64,000 bases of DNA from Dioscorea cayenensis subsp. rotundata (GCF_009730915.1 NW_024087181.1:1-64000), one strand, 5' to 3'; positions 1-11,909 are shown, counted from the first letter of the stretch. Program-made: numbers and translations. Notes: generated by a model not told the origin, from the sequence alone.

Positions 1-299
1 TTTTAGATTGTTGGAAATATGAGAATTAAGAGATGCTTGAGTCATGCTTATTAGCACTGTCCCAAAGAAACTATTTCGAGATACTGAAATATTTCCCAAG
101 GATAAAACAAGCCTTCCTCAAGATCTCTATCTCAAGGGATCATAAACAGCAAATTATTTATATAGGACTCACTTAAATTTTTTTTTTTTTAACGTCAAAT
201 TAAAATTATATTATTAAATAAATAAATATAAAATATCATTTGATAATTCAAAATACTTATCCCCAAAAAAATATTATTAAAAAAATACAACAGTTATTG

Positions 300-1390
300 G
301 GGTTATTGCAGAGATTCTGTGAAAAGGAAGTAAATTAAGGGTTGAAGTGGCGAAGTTTAGATGATGTGGCGGGCTTGATGACATGGCATGCCCAATAATG
401 CATTTGGCGTGTCAAACGAACATCTACATGGCTATTACGGTGTTCACATAAGCAATTTCTCACCGAAAACTAATGGGTACCCAATCAGTGAAACGAAATT
501 GATGTCAAATACCCAAAATAATATAAATTAACATTCATTACCAAAATGAGATGTGCCAAAGTACGGTCACCTACCTAGATTATTACTCGTGTTTCATACA
601 TATAAGTTATTCTTCATGGAGGTCACAAGATGAATTTACTTTATTGTATCTCGGGGGTAAAAAGGACGTTCATGTCATCTACTTTGGGTATTGACATGAT
701 GATTATATGCCCAGCCGAGAAGTTATTATAGATAATTTTTTTGTTTATCATTTTTTATATTGATATTATAATAAATAAAAGATTGGAATTATGATTTTGT
801 TTTGATTTTAAATTCCAGATAAAGAAATATTTAAAAAAAAAACACCTAGGATATCTTTATTTCCAATATCAAAATGTCGGTGAATCATATCTAGTAATTA
901 GGATATTGCTCTCTTTACCTAAGTTTCCTCATCTTTAATTTTTTTTTTCTTTCTTTCAATTTAGAGTTAAAAGATTTGTCTTTTTCTTTATTTTTTTAAA
1001 TTTTTGTAGTGTTTATTTTGAATTATTTTTTTTATTATATTGTTTTATGTGGAGATGAAATGAGATATCACTCTACTAATAACATTAAATTGTTGGCAAA
1101 AACCAAAAACCAAAAAACCCAAAAACCATAGTAGATTGGCGTTAGATAAATAAATGCTAGTTTTTTTGGTTTCTTCAAAGTTTATTCTTTTCTTATATAA
1201 CTTGGAGATAGTTTGGTTGTAAGAATAAATGTTGAAGCATCTCAAATTTATTATTTTTTTGCTAAAATTACATTGTTGATAGTTGTTAAGGAGTTCTTAC
1301 TATAATGAGAATTTGAGACTTTTCTCGGTGAACTAAGAAAGTTTGAAACTTTGAAGTAATGGTGAACTACATTAAATTTTGGCATGTTGT
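300..1390. repeat. Long direct repeat, left copy
   Basis: This block is colinear with 62098-63790 in the same orientation. Anchors are the stretch starting GGAAGTAAATTAAG at 327 and its partner at 62114, the shared GATGACATGGCATGCCC, and the shared TTCATGGAGGTCACAAGATG. The right copy holds about 610 extra bases (62662-63270) that are absent here at about 875. I see no coding potential and no recognisable transposase, so the repeat family is unknown. Confidence 0.8.
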
Positions 1391-2148
1391 TAATTTTGTA
1401 AGATATCAAGAGATATTAAGTAGACTTTATATTAGATCATAAAAAAAATTAATTTAATATCATAAGATAAGAGAAAGTTTTGTATTAAATAAATTTTGAC
1501 AGAGTACAAAGAGGAGTATACTGTGCTAAAATAAATATATGCATCATGAATTGCATCTTTGATTCCCAAATCTAGATTGTGAAAAATAATGTGATGCAAA
1601 ATCATACCTATTTTAAACAATGTCATCCGAAGAATTTTAAAAAATCATACTTGGAAAAAAGCACTTGCAATGTATAGCATGAAAATAAGGAAAGTATTGA
1701 CTAATTGTTAGTGACTTAATTGCATCTTGGTCACTCTACTTTCAAAATTTTTAGTAGATTTATGTTTTTTTTTTTTTTCATTTTCTTTCATAAAAAATGA
1801 TTTTGTGCCTACGATCCAAACTTATGATTATTTTATCCCTTTCTCAAATTAATGTGAAATGTAAGCTAAAGCGGATAATGATGTTACATACTACATTGAT
1901 ATTCTAATATCTTATACGTTCTTTAAAAAATAATTATAATAATAATAATAATTATTATTATTATTTTATTTTTTTTATGAAATGGTTATTGTGACAATGG
2001 CCTAACTGTTATTGACTCTCATATAGAAGGCTAAAAGTCCCACACACTCTCATGAAGATGTCAAAATAATGGCCTAACAATATAGCAGCTAATTTCAACC
2101 TTGTTCTTGTCCTCACTAAATTTAAATTCCCCACTAAAATGATAATAA
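1391..2148. other. AT-rich intergenic stretch
   Basis: No gene is seen. The stretch is AT-rich with homopolymer runs and a short AAT/ATT inverted microsatellite at about 1937-1968 that could fold on itself. It separates the left direct repeat from the long-TIR transposon. Confidence 0.6.
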
Positions 2149-2149
2149 T

Positions 2150-3615
2150 TTGGGCTTTTTCTCAAATTGAACCTAACTTTTTTTAATATTGTCAAAATGA
2201 CACTAGGGTCATTTTTAAGGCCATCACATCAATGCCCAGTCAGCACCTATGCGCTAATTGGGTTGCTAACTGGACATTTTTAAATTAAAAAAATCTTTTT
2301 TTTTATATTTTAACCTCTCATCTTTTCTATAATTATTTAAATAACTTATTTGCGGCCTTTTTAACCCCAATTTTTTTTAAAAAAATTGTTATTAAAATAG
2401 AAAATATTATTTGAAATTAGAATTATTATTATTAAAACAGTAATTATTTTAAATTATTTTAATAATATTTTTATTATTATTAGAGTGGTAATTATTGAAG
2501 TGGGAATTATTTTAAAATTATTTTTATTATTATTAGAAAAATATTATTATTATAATGGGAATTATTTTAAATTATTTTAGTGATGAAATCATGTCCAGGT
2601 CATGACTTTGATTTGAGCGCGCTCGGGTGATCAAGTTATTGAGAGGCGGCATTATTGGGGAGGGGGGGTGTTAGTTCGGGCGACGGTGGCATCCTTGGCA
2701 TCACATAAAACCCCACCACATCACTTGGCATCACATAAAACCCTCTCAGATCAAGTTTTGTCGAGCAGACAAAATCGGGTGCCATAGGGACAAGTGCCGC
2801 CACCGCAAGTGTGCACCACTCAGTCCCTTGGCAAGGTCCGAGTGGCTCACCGAGAGCCATATGGAGATTCCATTGCCTTGCACGCCATGTCTCGAACGAT
2901 ATCGTGTGGCCCTCAGTGCATCTAAGCAAAAGAACATCGGCGCGCTGCAGCGGATGACAAAGCACCGTTTGGGCCTACTCTTGTGTCAAAATATTATTAA
3001 AATAATTTTATATAATTATTGTTTTACTTCCTCCGTTCATTTTTACTTGTCACATTTACCTAATTCATATCGATTAAGAAAAGTTGGTTAAAGTTAATTG
3101 GTTACCTAAAATTTATAAAAAATTTCATTACTTTCCAAAACTATTCATATTTAAAACTCCACTAGTGGAGAATATAATTTAATACTTAGTTGATTGTGAT
3201 TTATTGAAAATTGTACAAGTACATTAAATTAAATGATAAATTTGGAAAAACTTATTTAATGCTGCATAAAATTTATCATGTGACAAATAAAAAAGAACAG
3301 AGAAAAGCTCCAAAACGTAACAACTAAAAAAGAACAAAGGGAGTAATAATTAATAATAATAATTCTAATTTCAAATAATGTTTCTTATGCTAATAATAAT
3401 TTTTTTAAAAAAAATTAGGTTAAAAATACTACAAATAAGTTATTTAAATAATTATAAAAGAGATAAAGAGTTAAAATATAAAAAAAATATATATGATTTT
3501 TTAAATTTAAAAATGCCCAATCAGCACTTGGGTACTGACTGAGCATTAATGTGATGGCTCTAGGGTCATTTTGGCAATATTAAAAAAAGTTGGGGCCAAT
3601 TTGGGAAAAAGTCCA
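2150..3615. mobile_element. Non-autonomous DNA transposon with long terminal inverted repeats
   Basis: The two ends are inverted copies of each other over roughly 250 bases. The left arm starts near GGGCTTTTTCTCAAATTG (2152). The right arm, read in reverse complement from about 3612, starts GGACTTTTTCCCAAATTG. The arms stay colinear through the GTCATTTT, TGCCCAGTCAGCAC and TTATTTAAATAACTTATTTG segments. The middle (about 2600-2990) is distinctly GC-richer than its surroundings and may be captured gene sequence; it gives short open frames on both strands, none recognisable. Long TIRs with a captured interior suggest a Mutator-like (Pack-MULE) element, but I could not find a clean 9-bp target duplication. 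The right part from 2903 recurs at 32571-33300, where the left arm is missing. Confidence 0.6.
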
Positions 3616-5120
3616 AACAATTTCCAAGGTTTCAACACATTGGAGAAAGGTTAGCTACCATTGAAAGAAGTTGCAAATTTAATGCTTGAATATTCCTCAT
3701 TTTTGAAAATTTTTCTTAAGTTGTTTACTTTTTCTAGACTTGGGAAATGCCCAAATTTTTTTGAATGTTCCCCATGTTTGAAAATTCCTATAAAAATTAT
3801 TTACTTTCTTTGGGCTTGGAAAATGCCCAATTTTATTACATCTAATAACATCTACTTTAGTTTAAGGAATTGTTGTAGGCAAATGCCAAATTTTATTGCA
3901 CCCAAGAATATCCACCTCAGTTTAAAGAAAAAGTTGTAAATGTGTTGTAATGGGGTTAAAACTCCGAAATTAGAAATGGTTGATTTTTTTTTTTTGAAGA
4001 ATTCTTTTGTAAATAACACTGTTTACATTTGAATTAACCCGATTTTAATTTTAATTTAATTATTTTGATAATATGGACAAATTACGACCAACCATTGCGT
4101 TGGAAGAGAGTTGAACCTTCGGCATTTAACTTTAAAAAAAATGGACTACCACTCTTTTATTATAAGGGTGGTCAATTTTTATCACTCATCTCTAAATATT
4201 ACAAGCCAAAGGGTTCATAACCCAATGGTATTAGTCCCACTATAAAAGGCGGTTGGTGTAGGACATTCATAAAGTCTTGAGTTCAAATATTGCTGGAAAA
4301 AATGGTAACAAATCTCTGGTTGTGGTTGCAGGCCTGTAACTCGCACACCATGGATCACCCGGTGAGGCTGCATGGGCTATATATTCAATTCCAGGCCCAT
4401 GTGTTGCGAATCAAAACATAAAGTTCTTGCGAACTTTTTTTCCCTACTTTCACTCTCTTTCATTCTCATTCTCATAGCAGATCACCAATGTAAGCGGAAA
4501 AATATCAAAGACAAAAAAAGAGAGAGGGCTACATCCAAACCTTTGTTTTATTGTAAACCAATGTAACTCTGTTAGATATTTTTAAAAATTATTTGAGCTA
4601 ATCTATAACTACTATTTTCAAAAATATGGCTTAAGAACTCAAGCCTGTATTAACCTGAACATATGTTTTGGAAAAGGCTGCACATGAATTATAACATAAT
4701 AATACACATTTCATCAAACAATTATTTTTATAACTCATAACAAAAACAAATGATTAATGTTAATATTGGCTTGCATCTTCCAAACAACAACAATGGTACA
4801 ACAAAGTAACAGTTTAAAAACATGCGAAGAAGAATGACAACAAACAATGAGCACCAAACTAATCAGAAAAGAACACAAGTATTTGTCTAAGTAATTCATT
4901 TCAATGTCTACAAAGTTGTTCAGATAAAGGTTTTTAGTGTACATCAGATGTATTTGAAGAGTAAAAACGGGATATTCACTATAATGCACATTATAACAAT
5001 GCCTAGGGAGAAAAAGAAAAGATACTGCTGTACATGTAGCTGAAGAAATGGCTGTCTATGATCCATGTTCAAATTGCAACAGATAAGCAAAACCAAAAAA
5101 ATATACGGCCCCAAGCTCCC
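3616..5120. other. Non-coding stretch downstream of the A1 DEK-like gene
   Basis: No convincing exon was found apart from the SINE-like insertion annotated separately. The sequence is colinear with 33300-34810 in A2 and, more distantly, with 46600-48000 in D. Short open frames here (for example near 3661-3939 and 4372-4566) lack family features and are poorly conserved in D, so they are not called. Confidence 0.5.
4206..4401 (+). mobile_element. SINE-like insertion with an empty site in unit D
   Basis: Unit D (about 47283-47305) reads straight through CTAAATGTTGCAAATCAAAACAT. Units A1 and A2 instead carry about 195 extra bases between AATATTACAAG and GTTGCGAATCAAAACAT, leaving an imperfect duplication of roughly 9 bases (TATTACAA / TGTTGCGAA). 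The insert begins with tRNA-like sequence: a box-A-like segment in GGGTTCATAACCCAATGG and a box-B-like GAGTTCAAATA about 65 bases later. That layout fits a tRNA-derived plant SINE. The 3' end lacks an obvious poly(A), so the class is tentative. The insertion itself is well supported. Confidence 0.5.
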
Positions 5121-5124
5121 GTCA

Positions 5125-5315
5125 CTAAAAGTAACAGTGCATTTGGTGCACGTTAGATATTGTTGCAGTCAGGCTTATAGAAGAAATGTACAAGTTACAA
5201 GCTCTGAGTTTTTGTCCAGGATATTCAGCATCATAATGTATCTTGGTTACTGCCTCTTTGATTGTGTTCACTATCTCATCCTTTCTATCTGACAGATATA
5301 TAACAAAGTGTGCAC
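5125..5315 (-). other. Possible DEK C-terminal (DEK_C-like) exon of unit A1
   Basis: After a good acceptor (AACATGCAG at 5316-5324) the minus strand stays open for 62 codons to a TAG at 5125-5127. The first residues include YLSDRKDEIVNTIKEAV, which resembles the last helix of plant DEK_C domains (typically DLTERKDFIKTTVKE, from memory). It lies downstream of the DEK-like gene in the correct order and orientation. Sequence at 6106-6160 also has a DEK-like basic linker (KSKVFAKKK) ending at a donor GTAAATAG, but it is out of frame and follows an in-frame TGA, so I cannot link it cleanly to the main reading frame. Unit A2 has the same exon (about 34813-35003); D has a decayed version near 48200. 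Confidence 0.35.
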
Positions 5316-6166
5316 CTGCATGTTCAAATTTCAGCTAGTGAATTTCAGTAATGTACCACAATTACATTAATTGAATCAAAGGAATTGAAATCAATCTTGG
5401 TACAATATTGCATTGTAATTATGAGTTTATAGGCCACGTACTCAGTTGTGCAGGAAAACAGACCCCTCAAAAACTTACCTGCACTTAAAACAGTTGATCA
5501 ATTAGTTAGGAAATACAAATTGAAGGGAAGAAGAGAAACCTTTAGTTTGTGTGAAATCTATTTCTATTGCAAACTTGATTTACTGAAGATGCATTTGTTC
5601 AAACACAAGGCATACTAGAAAAACTAAAATGCATTTGTTCACCTGAAGATGCATGGTCAGAGTTTGAGAATACAAGGCATAATAGAAGGAACAAACAGGT
5701 TAATTTTTGTAGTTCAAACACACAAAAATGTCAAAACAAATACAATTCATTTCTAAAGATTTCGATGGTGATTAATCATGAACAATAGCTTGCATAGATA
5801 GTAAATGTTTAACATTCTGCGTGTGTACTGAAATGCCTGAAAGGAGTGATGCCTGATAGTTCTCAACATGAAGGGTTAAACAAGATATTAATATAATGAT
5901 TGTTTCATTCTAAACAATTGAAGGGAAATTATACTTCAAATTGAGATGCTATTACAACCATGAATATAGAATTTCATAAGAATGGGTCAACCATGAACCA
6001 AAATTAAACTTTAGCAAACCTTGATTAGAAGCACTTTTCCCAAAATGAAAGTCACAAGAGAAATTCTTCTACCATATTCTGATCTACAAACAAGAAACTA
6101 TTTACCTTTTTCTTTGCAAAAACCTTAGATTTGGAGCTAGCTCCTTTTTCTCAGTCTGAATTCTTC

Positions 6167-9165
6167 TCAACCATCATCTTCCTCATCTACATTGGATATA
6201 AGAAGGATTATCATCACCATTGCCATCGCCATCACCATCACTATCACTATCACTATCACTATCACTATCACTATCACTATCACTATCACTATCGTTATCA
6301 CTGTCACTATCATTGTCATCAGATGCATCATTTGCCTCAACAGCCACATACTGATCATATTTTCATTATTATTGTCATCATCAACTGCATTATTTATCGC
6401 AGCAGGCTCATTGCCACCAGGTTTATGTATCATCTGAAGAACTGCATTCTCATCCATGCCATTGACAGCAGGGAACTCATTGCCACCAATTTCTTCTATC
6501 ATCTGCAGAATTGGATTCTCATCCATATCATTCACAGCAGGTAACACACTGCCACCAAGTTCATCTTCCATCTCTAGAATTGCATTCTCATTCATGCCAC
6601 TGCCAGCAGGTAAATCAACCATCTCAGTAACACTCCCCTGATCAGAATCATCTGTTGTCTCAGCAGGCACTTCATCGCCACCACTATCATCGGCATTAGA
6701 ACCATTTGATGAACCATTTGGTTCAGCAGGTACACTCTCATTACTGTCGGCAGCATCATCACCTTCACCTAAATCTTTTGTTTCAGATGACACTCTCTCA
6801 TCACCATCACCATCATCACCATCATATGCATCTTTTATCCCAGTTGGCACGCTCTCATCATTGTCGTCATCACTATCATAATCATCATCAGATGAACTTT
6901 TTGACTCCGGTGACTTACTCTTCTCCTCATCATCCTTTTCCTCCTCCTCCCCACCATCATGATCATCAGCATTTTCCTCCTCATTCTCTTCCCACTCATC
7001 ATCATCGTCATCATCATCCTTTTCGTCCCCATCCTCTTCCTCCTCATCATATTCCTCCTCCACCTCATCATCATCATTATCACCAACCTGTTTGACCAAA
7101 ATAATGATATGCTTGTTAAGAAGTTATTTCGGAGACTTTGATGAGCATGCACTCCAATTTCTATATGTTGGCGAAGTCAAGGAAATTTCTGTTTTCAGGA
7201 ATTCAAACTTTTTTAGATAAACAGGCAAATTCATATGAATTTCAGTACCTCATCGCCTTTTGAACATGTTTCACCAGATGATGACTGACCAATGGCTTCT
7301 GTTCTCTTGGGATTTGTTACTTCCTGAAATAAAACTGACTCTAAATTATGCCAGAAGATGATATGTCCAAACTGTGTGTGCAAGTTAATTTCAACAAATA
7401 TAGCAAAGTTATAGTAGGAATAAGACCTCTTCTTCATCAAGTTGAGCGTTCCTAAAATCATGGGGACTTTTTAAAAATGTAATCAACTCTTGTGATATTT
7501 CTTTCTGTAAGTGCGGTGCAAGTCGACTCATAAACCTTCATAGTTCATATTTAGAATGAGGAAAATCTTAAAAGAGAGTTTCTAATTAAGCAACCTTAGT
7601 GTTTTCAGCTGTCACATTTCTTATACCAAGCAAGTTACAAATATCCAACAACTGATATTTTTTATATTTAGCAACTTGTCTCTGCAACTTCTTCTCCTTT
7701 CTTTCCTACAAAGAGAAATTTGATCAGCATGTAAACAAGCTATCAAAAACAAGGCATTAAGCGCTACACAGAGATTCTGAACCACAGATCTTGGTTCACA
7801 TATGAATAAAACCAGAAATGAATTTATTACGCAAAACATCATGCCAAAAAATCAAAACTAGCACCACAAATAGGAAGAAAAATTACCTCCTCCTGAGGAC
7901 CCCATAAAAATCCAGGGAATCGCAGTATATTTCTCTTCAGATCTTTGTTCTGAATAGAAATAATTCCATTGATCAATACAAACTTGAACAAAATTAAGCA
8001 ACAACTATACAAGAAACGCATTCATAAAAGAAACTCTACCTTCACCTTTACCCCATAAAGAATAACATGAAAATATTGAAGATCAGCATCAATGTCTCTC
8101 TTTCTCAAATTTGAAGACACTAACAACAATATGAACAACATCAAGCCATAAAAGTCGAATCATTTTGCAAATATTCAAACTATTATGAATCATACATTCC
8201 ATGAAAACAAAAAAAGAGAGTAACATGAAACAGCATCAGTCTTTCTCTTTTTCATATTTAAAGACACTAAAGAATTCGACATTATGAACAAACATTCAGG
8301 GTATAAAAAATCAAATCATCTTACCAATGTTCAATCTACTAAAAATTATACACTCTGCAAAAAGATAAAAAGAGAGTGACGTGAAAAAGATCGAAGATCA
8401 GCATCAGGCCTTCTCTTTTTCAAATTTCAAGACACTAAATGTTAGAGGACTAGTATATACATACACTATACTTTGTATCTTACTGTTTATACATACTAAC
8501 TACTTCTACTACTCTTGTATTTATACACATTGTATCTATTTATTGGCCTCTTGCCTTAATGAAAGCAAGCCCATTCTTATCAACATCTAACACTAAAGAA
8601 TTAAAAAAATTAAGAACGAACATCAGGGCATAAACAAGCACATCATTTTGCTAATATTCAAACTACCAAGAATCATACACTCCATGAAAAGATGAAAAAA
8701 GAGTAACATGAACAGATCAAAGGTCAGCATCAATCTTTCCTTTTTTGCAAATTTAAAGACACTAAAGAAATCAACAATTAAGAACGAACATCAGGGCATA
8801 AACAATCACATAATTTTGCTAATATTCAAACCACCATGAATCATACAACCAGGAATTAAAAGATAAAAAGAATCCATCAATGTACCATTCTTGATATCCC
8901 GCAGCTTAATTCCGTTGCCCTAAAACCACAAGAAAGATTCCAATTTCAATAGAAAACCATATAACAAGAAACCATAAGCGATTCCGATAGAAAAAAAAAA
9001 ACATCAAGAACCCTAATTTACCTCCGGGATGCGCAAAGACCTCTTCTTTTGTAACTCCGCCGGTCCGTAGAAATGGACGGGTTTTCGATTTCGCTTTGGC
9101 CTACCCAGCGCGAGTGCGTTGTTCTCTTCAAGGTTCTGGTCTCCTTCGCTGGACATCTCCACCAT
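6167..9165 (-). CDS. DEK domain-containing chromatin-associated protein, variant with internal 23-residue repeats (unit A1)
   Basis: Eight exons on the minus strand splice in frame with GT-AG borders: 9022-9165, 8886-8919, 8040-8119, 7887-7949, 7595-7705, 7427-7504, 7249-7323 and 6167-7087, about 501 residues. DEK proteins bind DNA and histones and shape chromatin. Supporting features are a basic start (GRPKRNRKPV, residues 21-30), the DEK/SAP-like core with NGIKLRDIKNV, LQYFHVILYG, NKDLKRNILRFPGFLW (from residue 87) and LLDICNLLGI (about 126), then KEISQELITFLKSPHD. Exon 8 is a long Asp/Glu tract followed by three 23-residue repeats (359-427). The end is odd: a shift near 6345 moves an Asp-Ser run into a hydrophobic Ile-Val frame, so the native C terminus is probably lost. 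Met1 (9165) or Met4 (9156) may start; the Met4 position is also the ATG of unit B. It is the only one of five copies without a stop or frameshift in exons 1-7. Confidence 0.75.
6231..6300. repeat. Hexanucleotide TCACTA microsatellite in DEK exon 8
   Basis: A run of TCACTA units lies in the acidic exon. In A2 the same place (about 35922-35970) has fewer units plus interruptions. In one minus-strand frame it encodes Asp-Ser repeats; in the frame left open after the upstream shift it encodes Ile-Val. The length difference between two nearly identical duplicates shows recent slippage. Confidence 0.85.
6392..6598 (-). repeat. Coding 69-bp minisatellite, three units (A1)
   Basis: Three head-to-tail 69-base units encode 23-residue repeats of the form DMDENAILQMIEELGG followed by NELPAVN, with changes such as GMNENAILEMEDELGG. 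The array is in frame with the DEK-like protein. Unit A2 has the same three copies (36063-36269), D has four (48446-48721), and B and C have about two interrupted by an insertion. Each unit looks like an acidic amphipathic helix closed by Gly-Gly. Confidence 0.85.
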
Positions 9166-11069
9166 CTCGCTCTCCTCCGCTGTCTTGGCCTAAGCCTGCT
9201 GCGATATCGCCGGAGCTCAGTCACTCGCCGGAGAAGAGAGGGTTTTGGGAATGGATCGATTCGAGGAACTAGCGAAGCAATTGATTAAATAGATGGCGGG
9301 TTTTAGTGTTCGTATCTCGAGGTCCATCAAATGATCTGAACCGTTCATAATAAAATTATAATTTCTGTAATAAAATTGTAGTTCCTTCAAACATTGTCTT
9401 CATTATTTTTATTTTTATTTTTGGATTTTTTTTGCTTGAATAGGCCCACAAAAAATGGGTAATTTCGACTGTATAAATCTAAAAAATAATATTTTGTCAA
9501 TATATTCTTATAAATGATTTTTGCCTATTTATCTATTTTGTTATTTTTTTATTATTTTTTGAAAATGTTTTGCAAGGATATAATCTTGATATGATTTTTT
9601 TAATATAAAATTTTATTAGCAATTCCCATTTTAATAAACTGTACAAGCTTTTTTTTTTCTCTCTCTAGAAAAGAGAATTAAAACTTAATGCTAGATAAAT
9701 AAAAATAAAAATTTCAATAATTACAACAAATATATAATTTTCTAAAATTAGGTAATCACTCACTTAAGATAAATCAAAAGTATTTGCGAAAAACTTATTT
9801 ACATATATTACACACCAAGTTAAAATAGAGTAAAATAAAATTAAACAAAACATTATGATGTCTTCCTGAAAAGAATAAATGGAAAGAATGCTCAATGTTC
9901 ATTTTTTTAGGGGTGGCAAAAGCTATATATATGAAAACAATACAAAATTTTGCAAATATTTTCGATGACAATGGTTTACAATAACCTATTTTTTTCTTTT
10001 TAAAAGAAAAATCAATAAAAGCATGGTGCCCTCTATGATACGGGAGCTAAAAAGGGTTAGATAGACTTAGGTAAAGTTCTATATGTGTAGTTAATATAGT
10101 TCTAACACTAGGGTTTTCACAACTGTCCTTGAGATGACTTAATTATTTAATGAAGGCACTGAGAGTATTATAGGAAATGTGTTATAATTTACTATTTCTT
10201 TGGGACAAGTGTCACAAATTTACTAGGAACTACACTAACTACATTGTTAGAACTACACCTAAGTCATCCTCAAAAGGAGTCGATATGATATTGGATTTGT
10301 TGCTATAAACAGTGTATTTTTTTTTTAAATAAAGTTTGGTAGCCAAACTTGTAATCAATTTTGATCGGTCATGGAAACATTTCACAAATATTGCGGACCA
10401 TATAAAGATCCATTCTTTGTCTCTCATCAAACATTGTTCAATTGCCAAACATTGCATTTAAATTTCCAAAATGAATTTTGACTCTCTTAATCAAGTGTTA
10501 TTAAGGATCATTGGATTGTCGACACGTGTGTCAAAGAAAAATAAAGTAAGGATAATAACTAACAAAATTCATGGGAAAATACATATAGTTTGTTATTTCT
10601 CGCTAATGATGATTAGCATGTCCTTATTTCACCTCTAAAGGTAGTAGGCAAAGTATAGAAGCAGGTGAATGCATGTTGAAATACAAAATATCATGAGAGA
10701 AATAGATCATTAGTATTAAGCTTAGGAAAAATAACAATAATTATGATTAAAAAAAATTAACAAAAGAAAAAACGACAAATATAAACTCCTAAATATAATA
10801 GTAACACTAAAGAAATTCAGACACTTCAACCTACATGAATGCAACATTAATTAAAAAGCGCTTGTTATTTGATAACAATAAAGAAAAAAATAAATATTAA
10901 AACAAGCACTAAGAAAGACAAAGTTATTTTACAAATAGATTCCAAAAAATACTTATAATAGGTCAAAAGTATGGAATAAATCAAACGTGTACAACTACGT
11001 GAAGTTGTTGCACTAACAATAAATGAAAGCCAATCAAATGAAGTTACATAGTTGTAATGAGAGAGAATG
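9166..11069. promoter_or_regulatory. Upstream region of the A1 DEK-like gene; left arm of an imperfect palindrome
   Basis: No gene is seen. The sequence holds the 5' flank of the minus-strand DEK gene and continues as AT-rich DNA. It is an inverted counterpart of 11740-13458, the 5' flank of unit B: for example ATGAATGCAACATTAATTA at 10834-10860 pairs with TTAATGTTGCATTCATG at 11739. A1 and B are therefore divergent genes facing each other across an LTR fragment. No specific promoter element is claimed. Confidence 0.5.
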
Positions 11070-11607
11070 TGTGATGCTAAGGACTTTTATTCAGCTTTGT
11101 TTTCTGCTTTCAGAATGTGTAGTAGCGTTTTGAGTTTTTCCTTTGTACCTTTTTTTTTTCTAGTACTGTAGCATAAGTATTACAGCATAACTGCTGTAGT
11201 AAGGGCAGAAAGACACATGGGGTGACACACGGCCGTGTGAAGTAGCACATGCATGTGTGGAAAGGGTACAAGCCCATATGGGTGCTCTTTGTGTCTTTCT
11301 AGTGTTTGGTGTTACTGTAGCATAAATATTGTAGCAACATTACTATAGCACAATACTGTAGTAGCAGAAAGACACACGAGTGTCACATGGCCATGTGAAT
11401 ATTGCAGGCAAGGGTTTGTGTCTTTTACCCATTTTTCTTCCCTTTTAACAACCATTTTCCATTCCCTCATCATTTAATCTTGGATGAGAGTCTCTCCACC
11501 TCCTTTGCTTTGTGGATTGAAGGATTATCCTTCATTTTTCTTCTTGAAATCATCAAGGTATAATTCTTTCTTTCTTTCCTCCATTTGTTCATCCTTGGTA
11601 GAGTAGA
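11070..11607 (+). mobile_element. 5' fragment of a long LTR (A1 copy)
   Basis: It starts TGTGATGCTAAGG right after GAATG and is colinear with the first part of the complete solo LTR at 40564-42777, then breaks off at GTAGAGTAGA. It contains the repeated ACACGGCCGTGTG-type words and the TTCTTGAAATCATCAAGG stretch. It is joined at 11608 to sequence from the upstream flank of unit B, so the recombination that created the A1/B palindrome cut through the LTR. Confidence 0.75.
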
Positions 11608-11739
11608 TCTAGTAAAAATGATTTATAGAAATATATTGACAAAATATTATCTTTAGAGGAATACAGTCAAAATAACTCATTTTTTGGGGGCTAATAAAAA
11701 AAAATCCAAAAATTTAAAAATAAAAAAATGAAGATAATT

Positions 11740-11905
11740 AATGTTGCATTCATGTAAGTTGAAGTGCTTGAATTTTTTTAGTATTACTATGTTGTATTTA
11801 GGTGTTTATATTTGTTGATTTTTTTTTTGTTAAATTTTGAAGTGCTTGAATTTCTTTAGCATTACTATTGTATTTAGGTGTTTATATTTGTTGGTTTTTA
11901 TTTTG
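11740..11905. repeat. Tandem duplication of about 80 bases
   Basis: Two adjacent copies share TGAAGTGCTTGAATTT, then a TTAG(T/C)ATTACTAT segment, TATTTAGGTGTTTATATTTG and a T-rich end leading to TTGTTAAATTTT. Unit C has a single copy at about 28500-28610 (reverse complement), so the doubling is specific to B. Confidence 0.75.
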
Positions 11906-11909
11906 TTAA

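Larger units (their letters stand above)
2903..11607. repeat. Segmental duplication, copy A1 (partner A2 at 32571-41142)
   Basis: From CGTGTGGCCCTCA at 2903 to GTAGAGTAGA at 11607 the sequence is colinear with 32571-41142, with only scattered substitutions and short indels by eye. The block holds half of the long-TIR transposon, a SINE-like insertion, a DEK-like gene on the minus strand, its upstream region and the first part of an LTR. Copies B, C and D elsewhere in the window are related but much more diverged. The very high similarity of A1 and A2 indicates a recent duplication, or ongoing gene conversion, of about 8.6 kb. Confidence 0.9.

Noticed and set aside
3661-3939. 92-codon plus-strand frame downstream of the long-TIR transposon
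   Set aside because: It consists of imperfect repeats of a non-coding segment (GGAAATGCCCAAATTTT-like) and is not conserved as a frame in A2 or D.
6167-6300. Ile-Val run as a transmembrane segment
   Set aside because: It is produced by a frameshift into a microsatellite; the ancestral frame is Asp-Ser, and the protein type is nuclear.
6131-7152. His-rich, Ile-Thr-rich and Met-Arg-rich open frames on both strands across the acidic DEK exon
   Set aside because: They are shadows of the Asp/Glu-coding GAT/GAG tract and the TCACTA microsatellite; the same artefacts recur at 35820-36815 and 48813-49249.
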